DNA of 64,000 nt from Streptomyces violascens (GTDB taxonomy: Bacteria > Actinomycetota > Actinomycetes > Streptomycetales > Streptomycetaceae), in the NCBI RefSeq assembly GCF_014649955.1, contig NZ_BMUA01000003.1, positions 158,400 through 222,399 of the forward strand. The letters are read 5' to 3'. The translations under genes and the position numbers were made by a program. Below are positions 44,586 to 54,598 of the stretch, piece by piece. The notes beneath the pieces were generated by a model. It worked only from the letters and a program-made list of their open reading frames with translations, was not told the origin of the DNA and searched no databases. Positions within the stretch are counted from its first letter, which is position 1; each line of letters opens with the position of its first letter.

Positions 44586-44589
<4 letters not shown>
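43999..44589 (-). CDS. MogA/MoaB-family molybdenum cofactor biosynthesis protein
   Basis: A 196-residue MogA/MoaB-fold protein that adenylates molybdopterin before metal insertion. The segments [38 protein letters not shown] and [17 protein letters not shown] are the classical MPT-binding motifs. ATG at 44589 overlaps the moaC stop (ATGA). It has an N-terminal extension of about 30 residues compared with short MoaB proteins. Confidence 0.93.
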
Positions 44590-45083
<494 letters not shown>

Positions 45084-45142
45084 TCGGTGGCGCTCCCGGT
45101 ACGGCTTCTGTGGGCAGACACCGTACCCCCACCGACCGGCAC

Positions 45143-46444
45143 TCAGCCGAGCAGGACCACTTCCACCTCGCTGTCGGGCTCCGCCGACGTGGTGTCCTCG
45201 GGCAGCACGATCAGGCAGTCGGCCTGCGCGAGCGCCGCGATCAGATGCGATCCGGAGCCGCCGACCGGGCGGACGGTGCCCGCCTCGGCGTCGTAGGTGC
45301 CGCGCAGGAACTGGCGCCGGTCCGCGGGCGAGGACAGCGCCTTGTCCGTCTTCAGGACGGCGCGCGCGGTGGGCCGGTGGACGTCGTCGAGGCCCATCAG
45401 GGTGCGGATCGCGGGGCGCACGAACAGCTCGAAGGAGACGTACGACGAAACCGGGTTGCCGGGCAGGGCGAGCAGCGGGGTGTGGTCGGGGCCGATGGAG
45501 CCGAAGCCCTGGGGCTTGCCGGGCTGCATCTTCAGCTTGCGGAAGTCGATGCCGCTGCCGGGCTCGTCCTCGTCTCCCACGGAGGACAGCGCCTCCTTGA
45601 CGACGTCGTACGCGCCGACGCTGACCCCGCCGGTGGTGACCAGGAGGTCGGCGCGGATCAGCTGGTCCTCGATGGTGTCGCGCAGCACGGCCGCGTCGTC
45701 GGTGACCGCGCCGACCCGGTAGGAGATGGCGCCCGCGTCCCGGGCGGCGGCCGCGAGCGCGAAGCTGTTGGAGTCGTAGATCTGACCCTGGCCCAACTCC
45801 TCGCCGGGCTGGACCAGTTCGCTTCCGGTGGAGAGCACGACCACGCGCGGGCGCGGGCGTACGGTGACCGTGCCGCGGCCGATGGCGGCGAGCAGGCCGA
45901 TCTGGGGCGGGCCGAGCACGGTGCCCGCCGTCAGCGCGAGGTCGCCCACCTGGACGTCGCTGCCTCGCGCGCGGACGTGGGCGCGGGCCTCGGCCGACCG
46001 GTGCACCCGCACCTCGCCGCTCGCCCCTTCGGGGGCGTCCCCCGCCGGGCGCATGGTGGTGGCGGCTCCCCGGCCGGCCCCGCCGTCGGTCCACTCGACG
46101 GGGACGACGGCCTCGGCGCCGGGCGGCAGCGGGGCACCGGTCATGATCCGGGCGGCCTGGCCGGGGCCCACGGTGGGCAGTTCACCGCTGCCCGCCGCGA
46201 CGTCGCCGATGACGGTGAGCACCGCGGGGAACTCCTCGCTGGCGCCCGCGACATCGGCGACCCGCACCGCGTACCCGTCCATCGAGCTGTTGTCGAAGGG
46301 CGGCAGGGCGACGGACACCATGACGTCCTCGACCAGAACGCAGCCCTGGGCGTCGGGCAGTTGCAGCTCGATCGGTTCGAGCGGCCTGACCGCGGCGAGG
46401 ATGTCGTCCAGGTGCTCGTCCACCGACCAGATCGTGTTGCTCAC
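45143..46444 (-). CDS. glp: gephyrin-like molybdotransferase Glp (MoeA family)
   Basis: A 433-residue MoeA/gephyrin-E-type protein. It has the N-terminal domain with [36 protein letters not shown] sequence, and the MPT-binding domain with [10 protein letters not shown] and [20 protein letters not shown], then the C-terminal domain IV. Catalytically it can insert molybdate into MPT-AMP. In Corynebacterium the orthologue in this neighbourhood, Glp, binds FtsZ and the membrane receptor GlpR and acts in cell division; sepX/glpR is four genes away here. GTG at 46444. It follows galU after 6 bp. Confidence 0.92.
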   Translation of the reverse strand: MSNTIWSVDEHLDDILAAVRPLEPIELQLPDAQGCVLVEDVMVSVALPPFDNSSMDGYAVRVADVAGASEEFPAVLTVIGDVAAGSGELPTVGPGQAARIMTGAPLPPGAEAVVPVEWTDGGAGRGAATTMRPAGDAPEGASGEVRVHRSAEARAHVRARGSDVQVGDLALTAGTVLGPPQIGLLAAIGRGTVTVRPRPRVVVLSTGSELVQPGEELGQGQIYDSNSFALAAAARDAGAISYRVGAVTDDAAVLRDTIEDQLIRADLLVTTGGVSVGAYDVVKEALSSVGDEDEPGSGIDFRKLKMQPGKPQGFGSIGPDHTPLLALPGNPVSSYVSFELFVRPAIRTLMGLDDVHRPTARAVLKTDKALSSPADRRQFLRGTYDAEAGTVRPVGGSGSHLIAALAQADCLIVLPEDTTSAEPDSEVEVVLLG

Positions 46445-46450
46445 GGGTGC

Positions 46451-47353
46451 CTACATCTCCTCGGTGACGTACCGGCGAAGCCAGGCCTTGAAGTCCGGGC
46501 CCAGGTCTTCACGTTCGCACGCCAGTCTGACAATGGCTCGGAGATAGTCTCCGCGATCGCCGGTGTCATAGCGGCGGCCCTTGAAGACGACGCCGTGCAC
46601 GGGGCCGCCGATCGACTCGTCGGCGGCCATCTGCTGGAGGGCGTCGGTGAGCTGGATCTCGCCGCCGCGGCCCGGCTCGGTGGTACGCAGCACGCCGAAG
46701 ACGGCCGGGTCCAGGACGTAGCGGCCGATCACGGCGAGGTTGGAGGGCGCCTCGCCCGCCTCGGGCTTCTCGACGAGCCCGGTGACCCGCACGACGTCAC
46801 TCTCGGCGGTGGTTTCGACGGCCGCGCAGCCGTAGAGGTGGATCTGCTCGGGATCGACCTCCATGAGCGCGATCACGCTGCCGCCCTCGTGCTCCTGGAT
46901 CTCCACCATCCGCGAGAGCAGCTGGTCGCGGGCGTCGATCAGGTCGTCGCCGAGGAGCACCGCGAAGGGCTGGCTGCCCACGTGCGGGGCCGCGCACAGC
47001 ACCGCGTGGCCAAGACCGCGCGGGTCCCCCTGGCGTACGTAGTGCATGGTCGCCAGGTCGCTGGACTCCTGCACCCTGGCGAGCCGGTCCGCGTCGCCCT
47101 TGCGGGTCAGCGCCGACTCCAGCTCGTAGTTCCGGTCGAAGTGGTCCTCCAGAGGACGCTTGTTGCGGCCGGTCACCATCAGGATGTCGGAGAGGCCCGC
47201 CGCCACCGCCTCCTCCACCACGTACTGAATGGCCGGCTTGTCCACCACCGGCAGCATTTCCTTCGGGGTGGCCTTGGTGGCCGGAAGGAACCGGGTACCG
47301 AGCCCGGCCGCGGGGATGACAGCCTTGGTGATCCGTGGGGGCGACTGAGTCAT
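46451..47353 (-). CDS. galU: UTP-glucose-1-phosphate uridylyltransferase GalU
   Basis: GalU makes UDP-glucose from UTP and glucose-1-phosphate. The 300-residue protein contains KAVIPAAGLGTRFLPATKATPKEMLPV (nucleotide-binding loop), VTGRNKRPLEDHFDR, LLGDDLI and VEKPEAGEAPSNLAVIGRY, all diagnostic. ATG at 47353 is chosen; the longer ORF extends into the divergent cyclo-ligase gene. First gene of a minus-strand run that continues with glp. Confidence 0.97.
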   Translation of the reverse strand: MTQSPPRITKAVIPAAGLGTRFLPATKATPKEMLPVVDKPAIQYVVEEAVAAGLSDILMVTGRNKRPLEDHFDRNYELESALTRKGDADRLARVQESSDLATMHYVRQGDPRGLGHAVLCAAPHVGSQPFAVLLGDDLIDARDQLLSRMVEIQEHEGGSVIALMEVDPEQIHLYGCAAVETTAESDVVRVTGLVEKPEAGEAPSNLAVIGRYVLDPAVFGVLRTTEPGRGGEIQLTDALQQMAADESIGGPVHGVVFKGRRYDTGDRGDYLRAIVRLACEREDLGPDFKAWLRRYVTEEM

Positions 47354-47446
47354 GCGGGGCACCCTATCCGCTGCGTATGTGCGGAAGATGATCCGTCGGT
47401 GAATTCGCTCTCTTACCCGCGCATTTGAGGGGATTGCAGAAGCACC

Positions 47447-48040
47447 GTGAGTGATCACACGTCCGAAAAGGCCCTCTTGCGGCGCACCCTTCTCGACGCC
47501 AGGAAGCAGCTGAGCGACGACGAACTGCGCACCGCCTCCCTGGCGCTCGCCGACCGGGCCCTGGCCCTGCCCGAACTCGCGGCGGCGGGCACGGTGGCCG
47601 CGTACATCTCGGTGGGCCGCGAACCGGGCACCCGCGCCCTCGTCCACGCGCTGTACGCCCGCGGTGTACGGGTGCTGCTTCCGGTGCTGCTCGCGGACAA
47701 CGACCTGGACTGGGCGCCCTACGCCGGCCCCGAGCACCTCGTGCCGGCCGGGCGCGGGCTGCTCGAACCGGACGGCGAACGGCTCGGCCCGGACGCCGTG
47801 ACAGGCGCGGACGCCGTGCTGCTGCCCGGCCTCGCGGTGGACGCGCGCGGGATGCGGCTCGGCCGGGGCGGCGGCTCCTACGACCGGGTTCTGGCCCGCA
47901 TCGAGGCGTCCGGCCACGCGCCCGCCCTGGTGGTGCTCCTCTACGCGAACGAGGTGGTCGCGCGGGTCCCGGAGGAACCGCACGACCACCCCGTGCAGGC
48001 TGTCGTCACCCCCCGCGGGGTGACGCGCTTCAGCGCCTGA
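47447..48040 (+). CDS. 5-formyltetrahydrofolate cyclo-ligase
   Basis: A 197-residue enzyme that converts 5-formyl-THF to 5,10-methenyl-THF with ATP. Signatures: KALLRRTLLDARKQLSDDE at the N-terminus, VAAYISVGREPGTRAL, and the C-terminal ATP/folate motif LAVDARGMRLGRGGGSYDRVL. GTG at 47447. It diverges from galU across 93 bp. Confidence 0.96.
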   Translation: MSDHTSEKALLRRTLLDARKQLSDDELRTASLALADRALALPELAAAGTVAAYISVGREPGTRALVHALYARGVRVLLPVLLADNDLDWAPYAGPEHLVPAGRGLLEPDGERLGPDAVTGADAVLLPGLAVDARGMRLGRGGGSYDRVLARIEASGHAPALVVLLYANEVVARVPEEPHDHPVQAVVTPRGVTRFSA

Positions 48041-48062
48041 AGGCCCGTCTTGCGAGCCCGTA

Positions 48063-50813
48063 CTACGGCGTGAGCTTCAGCGTGTCCACGGTTGACCCGT
48101 CGACCGCCTTGCCGCTGAACGACCAGTCCAGGAGCTGGCCCTTGGCCCACTTCTCGGTCTGGTCCGAGTAGTGCGCGCTGTAGGCGTGGCCCGAGGCACC
48201 GGTGAGGTTGATCCACTTGGACTTGTCGAAGTCCTTGAGGTTGACGACCATCCGCATCGAGGGGACCCAGGTGACGCCGTAGTCGCCGCTCGCCGCGTTC
48301 CAGCCGGTGGCGTTGACCGCGGCCTCGCCGCCGCCCAGGTTCCACGGGCCCCGGTTGAGGACCCACTGCAGGAAGCCCGGGCCCTCCTTGCCGAGGGTCT
48401 GGTTCTTCAGGATCATCTGGTGGAGCCGGCCCCAGCTCCAGGTCGTGGTGTCCTTGCCGAGCTTGGCGGTCAGCTCCCAGCGGGCGTCCTTCATGGCGCG
48501 GGCCAGCAGCTGGTCGCGGGTCGTGGTGGCCTTGTCCAGACGGGTCGCGGGCGACTGCCACCAGGCGTTGTTCTGGTCGTTGAAGATCTTCCGGACGACC
48601 TCGGACCAGCGGTCGCCGCCGTCGGGCTGCGTCGAGTCGCCCTCGCGCTCGCCGCACTCCTGGACCTTCTGGTTGGGGTCGTCGACCGGACCGGTGCCGG
48701 CCGGCGGAGTCACGTACAGGCACTCGCCCTTGGGGCGCAGCTCCTTGGGCAGCTTGTTGCCGAACGCCAGTTTCAGGACGTTGCGCCACACCGAGTTGAA
48801 GTAGGCGGCGGCCGCCGAGTCGTTCTCCTGGGTGTAGTCCCAGCCCTCGAGGAGCTTCTGCGCCTCGCGGACGGACGGGTCGGACACGTTGATCTTCAGC
48901 AGAGCGGGCGTCAGCAGCGCGGCGATCTCGCTGCTGTTGTCCATCTGCATCTTCTGCATGTCCTCGGTGGAGATCTTCCCGCCACCCTTGATCTTCGACT
49001 CGATGAGGTCGTTGATCCGCTGGCTGCGGGTGCCGTAGCCCCAGTCCTTGGTGATCAGGTACGGGTACTTCTTCTCGTCGATCACAGCCTGGTTGGCGGT
49101 GACGATGAAGCCGCGCTTGGGGTCGTACTCGTAGGGCAGCGCGTCGTAGGGGATGTACTTCTTCCACGTGTACTTCGAGTCCCAGCCGGGGGCCGGCATG
49201 GTGCCGTCGACGCCGTCCGCGCGCACCGGGATCCTGCCGGGCGCCTGGTAGCCGATGTGGCCCTTGGTGTCGGCGTAGATCAGGTTCTGCGAGGGGACCT
49301 CGAAGTCCTTGGCGGCGGCCCGGAAGGACTTGAAGTCGGTGGCGCGGTTCAGCGCGAACACCGCGTCCATGGACTTGCCGGGCTCAAGGGCCGTCCACTT
49401 CAGGGAGACCGCGTAGCCGGTGCCCCGGTCGGGGGCCGCGGAGTTGACGGGCGCCTTCTGTCCGACCTTCTCCAGCTCGTCGTCGCGGTCGGAGACCAGC
49501 GGGCCGTTGTTGGTCTCGCGGATCGTGATGGTCTTGCTGGATCCGCCGGCCACCTTGATGACCTCCTCGCGCGTGGCGAGCGGCTTCTCCTGGTTGTCGT
49601 AGAGGTAGCTGGAGCCGTTGATCTTCTCCAGGTACAGGTCCGTCACGTCGGCGCCGAGGTTGGTGAAGCCCCAGGAGACGTCCTGGTTGTGGCCGATGAC
49701 CACACCGGGCATGCCGGAGAAGGTGTAGCCCGCGACGTCGTAGGTGCACTTGCTGGAGACGGTCCGGCAGTGCAGACCCATCTGGTACCAGAGCGAGGGC
49801 ATCATCGGCGCGAGGTGCGGGTCGTTGGCGAGCAGCGGCATGCCGGTCGTCGTGTACTTGCCCGACACCACCCAGGAGTTGGAGCCGATGCCGCTGCCGT
49901 TGGGGCCGAGCAGTGCCGGGATCTTGTCCAGTGTGTCGGAGAGCGACGAAAGCTGGCTCTGCATGCCCTGGAGGGCGTCCTGGGCGCTCCCCGGGGCCCC
50001 GTCCGAGCCCGTCGCGGGGCGCTGGGGGTCGAACTTCCCGGTGGCCTTGTTGTACGAGCCCTCGTCGACGATGGGGCGGTGGGTGGCGGAAGGGTAGGCC
50101 GGGTACAGGTCGTTGATCTGCTTCGGGCTGAGCCTGCTGGTCATCAGGGACCGGTCGATCTCGTCCTGCATGTTGCCGCGCAGGTCCCAGGCCATCGCCT
50201 TGAGCCAGGCCACCGAGTCGACCGGCGTCCAGGCCTCGGGCGTGTAGTCGTTGGTGAAGCCGAGGGCCGCGTACTCGACGGAGATGTCCTTGCCGTCCTT
50301 GCCCTTCAGATACGCGTTCACCCCCGCCGCGTAGGACTGGAGGTACTTCTTGGTGGCGGGGGACAGCTTGGTGTCGTACTCCTGCTGCGCGACCTTGCGC
50401 CAGCCCAGGGTGCGCAGGAAGGCGTCGGTGTCGACCTGGCCGCTGCCGAACATCTCCGAGAGCCGGCCCGACGTCATGTGCCGCCGGACGTCCATCTCGT
50501 AGAAGCGGTCCTGCGCCTGGACGTAGCCCTGCGCCATGAACAGGTCGGCGTCGTTGTCGGCGTAGATCTGCGGAACGCCGTAGTCGTCGCGCTTGACCTC
50601 GACCTGGCCGAGCAGGCCCGGGACCTTGAGGGTGCCGGTGGTCTGCGGGAACGAGGCGCGCACGGTACTCACCGACCAGTACGCGCCGTAGGCGACGCCC
50701 GCGACCAGCGCCAGCACCAGGACGAGGACGAACAGCCTCAGGCGGCGTCCCCTCTTCCTGCTCGTCTTGCCGGCCGTCGTACCGGCGGAAGGGGCGGTTG
50801 TGGTGGCGGGCAT
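48063..50813 (-). CDS. penicillin acylase family protein (Ntn hydrolase)
   Basis: A 916-residue precursor with an N-terminal signal anchor (RRLRLFVLVLVLALVAGVAYG). Structure: alpha part (VKRDDYGVPQIYADNDADLF, AQGYVQAQDRFYEMDVRR), a spacer rich in Ser/Gly/Asp, and the beta part beginning at SNSWVVSGKYTTTG. The Gly-Ser junction in GIGSNSWVV is the expected self-cleavage point, and that Ser the N-terminal nucleophile. Further conserved are LANDPHL and GVVIGHNQDVSWGFTN. Such enzymes cleave amides including acyl-homoserine lactones and lipopeptides; the natural substrate here is unknown. ATG at 50813. Confidence 0.93.
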   Translation of the reverse strand: MPATTTAPSAGTTAGKTSRKRGRRLRLFVLVLVLALVAGVAYGAYWSVSTVRASFPQTTGTLKVPGLLGQVEVKRDDYGVPQIYADNDADLFMAQGYVQAQDRFYEMDVRRHMTSGRLSEMFGSGQVDTDAFLRTLGWRKVAQQEYDTKLSPATKKYLQSYAAGVNAYLKGKDGKDISVEYAALGFTNDYTPEAWTPVDSVAWLKAMAWDLRGNMQDEIDRSLMTSRLSPKQINDLYPAYPSATHRPIVDEGSYNKATGKFDPQRPATGSDGAPGSAQDALQGMQSQLSSLSDTLDKIPALLGPNGSGIGSNSWVVSGKYTTTGMPLLANDPHLAPMMPSLWYQMGLHCRTVSSKCTYDVAGYTFSGMPGVVIGHNQDVSWGFTNLGADVTDLYLEKINGSSYLYDNQEKPLATREEVIKVAGGSSKTITIRETNNGPLVSDRDDELEKVGQKAPVNSAAPDRGTGYAVSLKWTALEPGKSMDAVFALNRATDFKSFRAAAKDFEVPSQNLIYADTKGHIGYQAPGRIPVRADGVDGTMPAPGWDSKYTWKKYIPYDALPYEYDPKRGFIVTANQAVIDEKKYPYLITKDWGYGTRSQRINDLIESKIKGGGKISTEDMQKMQMDNSSEIAALLTPALLKINVSDPSVREAQKLLEGWDYTQENDSAAAAYFNSVWRNVLKLAFGNKLPKELRPKGECLYVTPPAGTGPVDDPNQKVQECGEREGDSTQPDGGDRWSEVVRKIFNDQNNAWWQSPATRLDKATTTRDQLLARAMKDARWELTAKLGKDTTTWSWGRLHQMILKNQTLGKEGPGFLQWVLNRGPWNLGGGEAAVNATGWNAASGDYGVTWVPSMRMVVNLKDFDKSKWINLTGASGHAYSAHYSDQTEKWAKGQLLDWSFSGKAVDGSTVDTLKLTP

Positions 50814-51065
50814 CGCTGTCCTTCGAGGGGCAGGGTGGTCCAGGAGTGCTGGGAGCAACCATAGGCGCAGCCGCTGACAGCCCCTGACGCGGTGCCTGAG
50901 TTCGCGCACCGGGGCGTCGCGCAGAGGAGCCCTCGCGTAAAGAAAGCGTCAAAGATTAGGTAAGGTAACGAAGTACCTTGGGTGACGGAACGTTTCACCA
51001 GGTGCGTCAGACAGCTCGGGGGGTCCCCCGGATGCGCACCGGTCACTTCGGGATGCACGATTTTC

Positions 51066-52646
51066 ATGGGGTGCCTGGCGGCGCCTGAGGGGAAGGATCG
51101 GCCACTGACTGTCCACCAGCTCAACGAACTCCTGCTCATCTGCTCGCTCGTCCTGCTCATCGCCGTCGCGGCGGTGCGCATCTCCTCCCGCAGCGGGCTC
51201 CCCAGCCTGCTCCTGTATCTCGGCATCGGGATCGCGATCGGGCAGGACGGCATCTTCAACGTCAAGTTCAACGACGCCGAACTGACGCAGGTGATCGGCT
51301 ATGCCGCACTGGTGGTGATCCTGGCCGAGGGCGGCCTGGGCACCAAGTGGAAGGAGATCAGACCGGCGTTGCCTGCGGCCGTCGTGCTGTCGCTCGTCGG
51401 CGTCGCGGTGAGCGTGGGAGTCACGGCGGCGGGCGCGCACTACCTGGTGGGCCTGGAGTGGCGGCAGGCACTGATCATCGGCGCGGTGGTGTCGTCCACG
51501 GACGCCGCGGCCGTCTTCTCCGTCCTGCGCAAGGTGCCCCTGCCGTCGCGCGTCACCGGCGTCCTGGAGGCCGAGTCCGGCTTCAACGACGCCCCCGTGG
51601 TGATCCTGGTCGTCGCCTTCTCCACACCCGGACCGGTCGACTCCTGGTACCTGCTTGTCGGGAAGATAGCCCTGGAGCTCGCCATAGGCGCCTCGATCGG
51701 GCTCGCGGTGGGCTGGCTCGGATCGTACGGACTGCGCCATGTGGCGCTGCCCGCCTCCGGCCTCTACCCGATCGCGGTGATGGCGATCGCCGTGACCGCC
51801 TATGCGGCCGGCGCCATGGCCCACGGCTCCGGCTTCCTCGCGGTCTACCTCGCCTCCATGGTGCTCGGCAACGCCAAGCTGCCCCACTGGCCCGCCACCC
51901 GCGGCTTCGCCGACGGGCTCGGCTGGATCGCCCAGATCGGCATGTTCGTCCTCCTCGGCCTCCTGGTCACCCCGCACAACCTGGGCGCCGACTTCTGGCC
52001 CGCCGTGATCATCGGCCTCGTTCTGACGATGGTGGCGCGGCCCCTGGAAGTGCTGCTCAGCCTGCTGCCGTTCCGGATGCCGTGGCAGGAGAAGGCCCTG
52101 ATGTCGTGGGCGGGTCTGCGCGGCGCCGTACCGATCATCCTCGCCACCATCCCCATGGTCTCGGGGATCGACGGCAGCGAGAAGGTCTTCAACATCGTCT
52201 TCATCCTGGTCGTCGTCTACACCCTGATCCAGGGCCCGACGCTGCCGTGGCTGGCCCGCAAGCTCCAGCTCTCGGACTCCGACGAGGCCGCCGACCTGGG
52301 CGTCGAATCGGCCCCCCTGGAGCGCCTGCGCGGCCATCTGCTCTCCGTGGCCATCCCGCCGAAGTCGAGGATGCACGGCGTCGAGGTGCACGAGCTGAGG
52401 CTGCCGCCGGGCGCCGCCGTCACCCTCGTCGTACGCGACGGCAAGAGCTTCGTGCCGGGGCCGACCACCGTGCTGCGCCACGGCGACGAGCTCCTGGTGG
52501 TCGCCACCGATCCGGTACGGGACGCGGCCGAGAACCGGCTGCGGGCGGTCGGCCAGGGCGGCAAGCTGGCCGGCTGGCTTGGCACCGGGGGCGCGGCAGC
52601 GAGCGGGCCTCCCCAGAAGGCGAAGCCCAGGCGAACGGCGCATTAA
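51066..52646 (+). CDS. potassium/proton antiporter with TrkA-C domain (CPA1 family)
   Basis: A polytopic antiporter with about 12-13 helices. Characteristic motifs: VILAEGGLGTKWKEIRPAL, SSTDAAAVFSVLRKV, LEAESGFNDAPVVILV (the ND pair of CPA1 transporters) and MSWAGLRGAVPIILA. The C-terminus after about residue 430 is a TrkA_C/RCK_C domain (MHGVEVHELRLPPGAAVTLV), as in NhaP2/CvrA. It should exchange K+ or Na+ for H+. Start uncertain: ATG 51066 has no clear ribosome site, while a CTG at 51105 (LTVHQLNELLLI), preceded by GGGGAAGGA, may be the real one. Confidence 0.9.
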   Translation: MGCLAAPEGKDRPLTVHQLNELLLICSLVLLIAVAAVRISSRSGLPSLLLYLGIGIAIGQDGIFNVKFNDAELTQVIGYAALVVILAEGGLGTKWKEIRPALPAAVVLSLVGVAVSVGVTAAGAHYLVGLEWRQALIIGAVVSSTDAAAVFSVLRKVPLPSRVTGVLEAESGFNDAPVVILVVAFSTPGPVDSWYLLVGKIALELAIGASIGLAVGWLGSYGLRHVALPASGLYPIAVMAIAVTAYAAGAMAHGSGFLAVYLASMVLGNAKLPHWPATRGFADGLGWIAQIGMFVLLGLLVTPHNLGADFWPAVIIGLVLTMVARPLEVLLSLLPFRMPWQEKALMSWAGLRGAVPIILATIPMVSGIDGSEKVFNIVFILVVVYTLIQGPTLPWLARKLQLSDSDEAADLGVESAPLERLRGHLLSVAIPPKSRMHGVEVHELRLPPGAAVTLVVRDGKSFVPGPTTVLRHGDELLVVATDPVRDAAENRLRAVGQGGKLAGWLGTGGAAASGPPQKAKPRRTAH

Positions 52647-52702
52647 GCCGCGTGGCGCCGCGTTAAACCGCGTGTCGTCCACATAAACACAGGCCTAAAC
52701 TC

Positions 52703-52736
52703 GGCACTCCGTGCGGATTCGTAGGCACGGAGTGCC
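52703..52736. promoter_or_regulatory. 12-bp-arm inverted repeat between antiporter and MFS genes
   Basis: GGCACTCCGTGC and GCACGGAGTGCC are separated by 10 nt, 57 bp after the antiporter stop. It may be a terminator (no U-run) or an operator for the MFS gene, since a TATCAT -10-like hexamer follows at 52746. It is not CIRCE, because spacing and flanks differ. Confidence 0.5.
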
Positions 52737-52939
52737 AAAGCTCTGTATCATGAAGGTACACCACTGATCGACCAACTCTGCCTGACGCAGAGCTGGCGCG
52801 ACCGTATGGCGGTCGGGAGCCCCCGCAGTAGCCCCCGGCATCTACCGCAGTTCCGCGCAAGAGGACAGCTCTCGGCAACGCCCGCACCCACAGATCTGTG
52901 CATGGGGCGCGCTACCAGGCGGCAGAAAGGCAAGGGGCC

Positions 52940-54211
52940 GTGGCATCCACGGTCACTTCTGACAAGCGGCCCGGTTACGGGCAGCTTCTGCGCACACCTG
53001 GCGCACTGTCCTTCCTCCTGCCCGGCTTCGCGGCCCGGCAGCCCTTCGCGATGCTCACCATCGGCATCCTGCTGCTCGTCCAGCACACCACCGGCTCCTA
53101 CGGAGGCGCTGGCGCCGTCGCCGCCTTCACCGGCGTCTCCATGGCGCTGTTCGCCCCGCAGAGCGGCAAGCTCGCGGACCGCTTCGGACAGCGCGCCGTC
53201 CTGGTGCCCGGCGTCCTGGTCCACGCGGCCTCCGTGTCCGCGCTGACCGCCCTCGCGCTGGCCGGCGCGCCCCTGTGGGCGCTGTTCATCGCGGCCGTGC
53301 CCACCGGTGCCTCTGTCCCGCAGGTCGGCCCCATGGTGCGGGCCCGCTGGGCCAACAAGCTGGACGGCTCGCCCCTGATGGCGACCGCCGCCGCCTTCGA
53401 GTCGGTGACCGACGAGTTCACCTTCGTCATCGGCCCGGTCCTGGCGACCGCCCTGTGCACCAGCGTGCACCCGGCCGCGGGCCTCGTCGCCGAGGCGTCC
53501 CTGACCCTCGTCGGCGGCCTCCTGTTCGCGGCCCGGCGCGGCACCCAGCCGCCGGTACGCAGCGCCGCCGAGCACGAGGCGGCCGAGCACACCTCCGCGC
53601 TGTCCATCCCGGGCGTACGCGTCCTGGCGATGGCCTTCCTCGGCATCGGCGCGGTCTTCGGCGGCATGCAGGTTTCGCTGACCGCGTTCGCGGAAGAGAT
53701 CGGCAACCCCGGAATCAACGGCGTCCTTTACGGCATTTTCGCCGCCGGAAACATGCTGGCGGGCATAGCCTGCGGCGCCATCGCCTGGAAGTCCGCGCCC
53801 CGCACCCGGCTGATCGCCGGCTACGCGGCGCTCACCCTGGCGGCCTCCGGACTGTGGGCGGCGCACTCCGTACTGCTGCTCGGCGGCCTCGGCCTGATCG
53901 TCGGCCTGTGCATCGCCCCGGCCCTGATCACCGGCTACACGCTGGTCGAGACGCTGGTCCCGGCGACCTCGCGGACCGAGGCGTTCACCTGGCTGACCGG
54001 CGCGGTCGCGCTGGGCCAGGCCGCCGCCGTCACGGTCGCCGGACGGCTGACCGACGCCCACGGTTCGACCGCGGGATTCCTGGTGCCGATGGGGGGCACG
54101 GCGCTGGCCCTGGTCACGCTGCTCGCGCTCCGCTCCCGGCTCTCCCCGCGCCCGGCGGCACGTACCGTGGCGCGTGGCGTCGGTCACCGTGTCCCCGTCA
54201 CGGTGGACTGA
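52940..54211 (+). CDS. MFS transporter
   Basis: A 423-residue major-facilitator protein with 12 predicted helices. The loop 2-3 motif is SGKLADRFGQRAVLV (GxxxDRxGxR/K) and an equivalent sits in the second half. It lacks a large periplasmic domain. Substrate unknown; probable drug or metabolite efflux. GTG at 52940 (VASTVTSDKRPGYGQ) has AAGGGG before it; an upstream ATG at 52898 is in frame. Confidence 0.9.
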   Translation: MASTVTSDKRPGYGQLLRTPGALSFLLPGFAARQPFAMLTIGILLLVQHTTGSYGGAGAVAAFTGVSMALFAPQSGKLADRFGQRAVLVPGVLVHAASVSALTALALAGAPLWALFIAAVPTGASVPQVGPMVRARWANKLDGSPLMATAAAFESVTDEFTFVIGPVLATALCTSVHPAAGLVAEASLTLVGGLLFAARRGTQPPVRSAAEHEAAEHTSALSIPGVRVLAMAFLGIGAVFGGMQVSLTAFAEEIGNPGINGVLYGIFAAGNMLAGIACGAIAWKSAPRTRLIAGYAALTLAASGLWAAHSVLLLGGLGLIVGLCIAPALITGYTLVETLVPATSRTEAFTWLTGAVALGQAAAVTVAGRLTDAHGSTAGFLVPMGGTALALVTLLALRSRLSPRPAARTVARGVGHRVPVTVD

Positions 54212-54241
54212 TCCCGGGGAATACGTCACTATGGACCGTCG

Positions 54242-54268
54242 TTAGCACTCATCGAGTGAGAGTGCCAG
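54242..54268 (+). promoter_or_regulatory. CIRCE element (HrcA operator)
   Basis: TTAGCACTC, nine bases, then GAGTGCCAG. The consensus is TTAGCACTC-N9-GAGTGCTAA: the left arm is perfect, the spacer exact and the right arm matches 7 of 9. It lies 12-38 bases before the FmdB/Ruc-like start codon, overlapping or just preceding the ribosome site region (AGGAGGAAG). Confidence 0.85.
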
Positions 54269-54279
54269 GAGGAAGACAA

Positions 54280-54585
54280 GTGCCGACCTACCAGTACCAG
54301 TGCACCGAGTGCGGCGAGGGCCTCGAGGCGGTGCAGAAGTTCACCGATGACGCCCTGACCGTGTGCCCGAACTGCGACGGACGCCTGAAGAAGGTGTTCT
54401 CGGCGGTCGGCATCGTTTTCAAGGGCTCCGGCTTCTACCGCAACGACAGCCGCGGCGCGTCGACGAGCAGCTCGCCCGCGTCGTCGTCCAGCTCCGGCTC
54501 GTCCGCGTCGAAGACGTCGTCGAGCTCGTCCGGCTCGGACTCCAAGCCGGCCGCGTCGACGTCGAGCTCCGGCACGGCCGCCTGA
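54280..54585 (+). CDS. FmdB-family zinc-ribbon protein, Ruc-like redox chaperone
   Basis: A 101-residue protein. Residues 1-60 are an FmdB zinc ribbon: YQYQCTECGEGLEAVQKF and CPNCDGRLKKVFSAVGIVFKGSGFY with two CxxC pairs. Residues 61-101 are almost only Ser/Ala/Gly/Lys and should be disordered. The same architecture defines mycobacterial Ruc (Rv0991c), a heat-induced, redox-controlled chaperone working with DnaK; the disordered tail is part of its mechanism. A CIRCE element directly upstream fits heat-shock control by HrcA. GTG at 54280 follows AGGAGGAAGACAA. Confidence 0.88.
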   Translation: MPTYQYQCTECGEGLEAVQKFTDDALTVCPNCDGRLKKVFSAVGIVFKGSGFYRNDSRGASTSSSPASSSSSGSSASKTSSSSSGSDSKPAASTSSSGTAA

Positions 54586-54598
54586 CCCAGCCTCGTAC

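Noticed and set aside
50953..50975. DmdR/IdeR iron box near TTAGGTAAGG
   Set aside because: Only the left half resembles TTAGGTTAGGCTAACCTAA; about 9 of 19 positions match and there is no dyad symmetry.
52703..52736. Second CIRCE element (GCACTC...GAGTGC)
   Set aside because: The distance between the half sites is 20 instead of 9 and the flanks differ; it is a longer symmetric hairpin.
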